46,371 nucleotides of DNA from positions 1 through 46,371 of the forward strand of contig NZ_JBQCHP010000110.1 in the NCBI RefSeq assembly GCF_051954575.1. Direction: 5' to 3'. Made by a program: the position numbers and the translations under genes. The notes below the pieces were generated by a model. That model made no database searches and was not told the origin of the DNA. It saw only the letters and a list, made by a program, of their open reading frames with translations. Below, in pieces: positions 44,242 through 46,371 of the stretch (within the stretch, counting starts at the first letter, position 1; every line of letters begins with the position of its first letter). The DNA comes from Dyella_B sp035690825. GTDB taxonomy: Bacteria; Pseudomonadota; Gammaproteobacteria; Xanthomonadales; Rhodanobacteraceae.

Positions 44242-44258
44242 GTCGCGTTACGAACCAA

Positions 44259-44290
44259 CGCCCTCTTACGACAGGAAGAGGGCGTATTTG
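44259..44290 (+). terminator. Rho-independent-type terminator after the giant gene
   Basis: CGCCCTCTT (44259-44267) pairs perfectly with AAGAGGGCG (44276-44284) across an 8-base loop and is followed by TATTTG. It begins 18 bp after the giant gene's stop. The U-run is short, so termination may be partial. Confidence 0.65.
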
Positions 44291-44384
44291 CGAAAATGAT
44301 TGATGAAATGCGTAATCCGAACCGGCGCGTGAGCAAACACGGCACGAGCTTGCCCCTCACTCGAACTCACTGTTAGCCCCAAAA

Positions 44385-45692
44385 ATGACGCCAAAATCCC
44401 TAATCGCTACGATAATTCTTGTAGGCCTAATCGGTTACGGATCGAATGCCATCTTGCATTCAAAACAAGCTGCAACGCCAAAATACGGGACAGAAGCTCA
44501 GGATTTCTGCCCGCATTTGGGTTACTCCCCTCCCCAGAAGGTGCCCAATCTAAAAAATATCGCATCCATTGCCTTCGTTGATAAAAGCGTCCTCATGGCG
44601 GTCGACCGTGACGGAGCTGCCTGGGCTTATTATCAAGGCAACGCAAGCTGCACGAAGGCCAAACCGCTCAAGGTATTCCCCATCAAGCAATCGGTAGATG
44701 AGCCTGAAGCGGGAAAGCTCCTCATGATTGCAAGCAGCTTATCTGGTGCTGTCGGGGTGACTGATAGCGGCAGAGCGCGGTCTATACCCACGGATCAATA
44801 TAAGGAGCCCCCATGCTCCGGTGGAGGGAATCAATGCCACTACCTTGGTGATAACCGAATTGCTCAGGAAGCATCGGGCCACTGGAACGCGTTGCTCTTG
44901 CGCAAGGATGGAACAGTATGGTCGTGGGGCAAGAATGATTGTGGTCAATTAGGCCGCGAAGTCAGACCGCTGCACGAATGGACAACCGAGCCCGTCGAGA
45001 TGCTTCACAATGTGATAGCGGTCGGCGCCGGCATGCGCAATAGCATGGCATTGACTCGGGATGGCACGGTCTTCGTATGGGGAAATATGTCGGATTCTTT
45101 TTTCAATTCAGTAGCCGGCACTCAGCCAGTAGCCAATTTCAACTACTGCGATAGACACGTCAATGAGCATTTCCCATTCCTTTCTTCTGATCCGAACTCT
45201 TTCCCCGCAAAAGTACAAGGACTCCCCCCCATTGAAGCGATTTCGACGTTTCACGCGTTCGATCTGGCCTTGGATAGAGACGGCCATGTCTGGGGTTGGG
45301 GTTACAACAGCTGTGGTCAGCTAGGCATAGACCCAGTAGGAGAAGACCCAAAAAAGATCGACGAGCGCATGTACCAGGCGTCCCCGGTACGTATCGCCGG
45401 CTTGGTGCACATTACTGCGATCGCAGCGGGGAAACGGCACGCCCTGGCGCTGGACGCCGAAGGCAATGTCTGGGCCTGGGGTGAAAATAGCGACGGTGAA
45501 TTAGGAGAGCACCGCTATGCGCATGTCTCCTACTCTTGCGGATCAGAAACCGATCTCACTGCTGTTGCGCCCTACTCGCCTTATGTCGCCAAGGTGCCTG
45601 GCATCGGGAAGGTCACCGCGATCGCCGCGGGTTACAACAGCAGCGCCGCGCTCGATGAAAACGGCGAAGTATGGGTATGGGGGCGGCACTGA
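44385..45692 (+). CDS. Membrane-anchored RCC1-repeat (seven-blade beta-propeller) protein
   Basis: 435 residues from ATG 44385; the upstream ribosome-binding site is weak. Residues 5-22 (SLIATIILVGLIGYGSNA) form a single hydrophobic segment, either a signal anchor or uncleaved signal peptide, so the rest should face the periplasm or outside. The body holds RCC1-type blades: A-x-x-x-H-x-x-AL-x-x-DG-x-VW-x-WG-x-N-x-x-GQLG. I count seven, two degenerate near the N-terminus (VLMAVDRDGAAWAY, AVGVTDSGRARSI) and five clear ones (DGTVWSWG, DGTVFVWG, DGHVWGWG, EGNVWAWG, NGEVWVWG), enough for a complete propeller closing at the C-terminus. RCC1-type propellers usually bind proteins; the partner here is unknown. 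It follows the giant gene in the same direction after a hairpin, so it may be a separate unit. Confidence 0.85.
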   Translation: MTPKSLIATIILVGLIGYGSNAILHSKQAATPKYGTEAQDFCPHLGYSPPQKVPNLKNIASIAFVDKSVLMAVDRDGAAWAYYQGNASCTKAKPLKVFPIKQSVDEPEAGKLLMIASSLSGAVGVTDSGRARSIPTDQYKEPPCSGGGNQCHYLGDNRIAQEASGHWNALLLRKDGTVWSWGKNDCGQLGREVRPLHEWTTEPVEMLHNVIAVGAGMRNSMALTRDGTVFVWGNMSDSFFNSVAGTQPVANFNYCDRHVNEHFPFLSSDPNSFPAKVQGLPPIEAISTFHAFDLALDRDGHVWGWGYNSCGQLGIDPVGEDPKKIDERMYQASPVRIAGLVHITAIAAGKRHALALDAEGNVWAWGENSDGELGEHRYAHVSYSCGSETDLTAVAPYSPYVAKVPGIGKVTAIAAGYNSSAALDENGEVWVWGRH

Positions 45693-45735
45693 CGTGAACT
45701 ACCCCATTAACCTATCTCTGCGATAATTATTTCAG

Positions 45736-46152
45736 ATGACCACTAAACGCCTTCTCATTGTGGTAGTCATTTTTGCCATTGTCGGCTGCCTTCCGTTCCT
45801 TTTTCATTCCCTTCGGCAATCTCAGGCCAAACACAGAAAAATGCTTGAAGAATCCAGAATTGCGGAAACGACGGCTCGGTATGAAGTTTCCCTTTCCTCC
45901 CGACCTCCTCACGACGTCACATATCTGGATGTCTTTGTGGTCGCCAAGCCAGGATTCCAAACAACTGTTTGCGGTCATTTTGTCGACAATAACGACAATG
46001 CAAGACGATCACGCGCGTTTATTTGGTCGCAATCAGGCACCAGCGTGCAAGACGATCCGTACTCCAGCACAGTGGCGAAGTATTTCCATGAAAACTGGTC
46101 GGAGACTTGCGATACATACGACGTCATCTCCGGACGTCATCATGATATGTGA
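45736..46152 (+). CDS. Small membrane or lipoprotein-like protein of unknown function
   Basis: 138 residues from ATG 45736, 43 bp after the RCC1 gene. Residues 1-24 are strongly hydrophobic (RLLIVVVIFAIVGCLPFLF). IVGC resembles a lipobox, but the hydrophobic stretch continues past the Cys, so a single membrane anchor is as likely. The rest is soluble, with two further cysteines (TTVCGHF and SETCDTY) that could form a disulfide in the periplasm. I recognise no family. A different plus-strand frame (45773-46189) overlaps it but lacks the signal. The gene ends 5 bp before the apparent left end of an insertion sequence at 46157, so its original C-terminus may have been changed by the insertion. 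Confidence 0.55.
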   Translation: MTTKRLLIVVVIFAIVGCLPFLFHSLRQSQAKHRKMLEESRIAETTARYEVSLSSRPPHDVTYLDVFVVAKPGFQTTVCGHFVDNNDNARRSRAFIWSQSGTSVQDDPYSSTVAKYFHENWSETCDTYDVISGRHHDM

Positions 46153-46156
46153 GTAC

Positions 46157-46371
46157 CTAGTGTGGTGTCTCAAAAATAACTTTAACTAATTCATGCCGTG
46201 TGTCATGGTTGGTTCCTTGATAAACGGGAACTCTTGTTCATGGCCAAGCGCGGACGCCCTGCTTCAACGTTAACGATCACCGATCAAGAGCGTGCAGAGT
46301 TGCTAGCGCATCTGGCAATTCGTAAAGCGCCTGCGGATGAAAAGCTGCGCATTCGGATCGTGCTGGGCTGT
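46157..46371 (+). mobile_element. IS630-family insertion sequence, left end (right part outside window)
   Basis: A transposase gene starts at 46240, preceded by about 80 bp of non-coding sequence beginning near CTAG (46157-46160), followed by TGTGGTGTCTC. IS630-family elements duplicate TA and often insert in CTAG, so the boundary is probably at or just inside these four bases. The terminal inverted repeat cannot be confirmed because the right end is not in the window. Confidence 0.65.
46240..46371 (+). CDS. IS630-family transposase, N-terminal 44 residues (cut by window edge)
   Basis: ATG 46240 opens a frame that runs to the end of the window; GGGAA lies upstream at 46226-46230. The visible residues start MAKRGRPASTLTITDQERAE and continue with KLRIRIVLGC. 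A start of the form RGRP-x-x-x-L-x-x-x-ER-x-x-L followed by R-x-x-R-x-x-IVL is typical of the N-terminal helix-turn-helix of IS630 (Tc1/mariner-related) transposases. The DDE catalytic domain lies beyond the window, so intactness cannot be judged. Confidence 0.7.
   Translation, partial: MAKRGRPASTLTITDQERAELLAHLAIRKAPADEKLRIRIVLGC

Noticed and set aside
43936..44241. Possible RTX, LPXTG or PEP-CTERM sorting signal at the C-terminus of the giant protein
   Set aside because: No GGxGxDxxx nonapeptides, no LPXTG and no hydrophobic C-terminal helix are present.
45773..46189. Second 138-codon plus-strand frame overlapping the small membrane protein gene
   Set aside because: It lacks a signal or membrane segment, reads through the apparent IS boundary and has less natural composition than the 45736 frame.

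Overview
The window is GC-rich, tightly packed DNA from a gammaproteobacterium. The best guess is the order Xanthomonadales (Rhodanobacteraceae, a Dyella/Rhodanobacter/Luteibacter-like genome). This rests on the style of the short palindromic repeats (2621-2741 and 32908-32941) and on the mix of carbohydrate-active, secreted and LEPR-XLL proteins. The taxonomic call is inference; no rRNA, tRNA or CRISPR is present to anchor it.

Left part (1-2760): the 3' end of a GH2 exo-beta-glucosaminidase/mannosidase-type glycosidase, a LacI-family repressor and a PAPS-dependent-type sulfotransferase lie head to tail with gaps of 16 and 35 bp, like a sugar-utilisation operon. It ends in a pair of C/G-rich hairpins of the REP type. 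Next, 2764-5322 holds a divergent pair: a secreted PKD-domain protein (minus) and an alpha/beta hydrolase with an Asp nucleophile (plus). From 5323 to 6005 there is no intact gene. That stretch carries several hairpins, a short remnant that looks like the start of a secreted polysaccharide lyase (minus strand), and a candidate promoter.

The centre (6006-44241) is the striking part. A small HlyD-type periplasmic adaptor is followed 136 bp later by one uninterrupted reading frame of 37.2 kb. Its well-supported ATG at 7015 gives a protein of 12,408 residues. It begins with an LEPR-XLL motif and no Sec signal. Then come about 36 PPC-like beta-sandwich units, 17 CARDB units, a PPC/TIG/mixed block, a beta-propeller, about 11 putative-Ig units, an RHS-like stretch, a dockerin-like EF-hand pair, Big_2 domains, a second propeller, a peptidoglycan-binding-like unit, a large unclassified region, a metzincin-type zinc protease motif, a jelly-roll-like domain, ten Big_9/cadherin-like repeats and a cysteine-containing tail. 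It is best read as a giant cell-surface or secreted matrix/adhesin protein exported with the help of the adaptor. No ABC transporter, outer-membrane channel or RTX repeats are visible.

Right part (44242-46371): a terminator hairpin, a membrane-anchored RCC1-like seven-blade propeller protein, a small membrane/lipoprotein-like unknown, and the left end of an IS630-family insertion sequence cut by the window edge.
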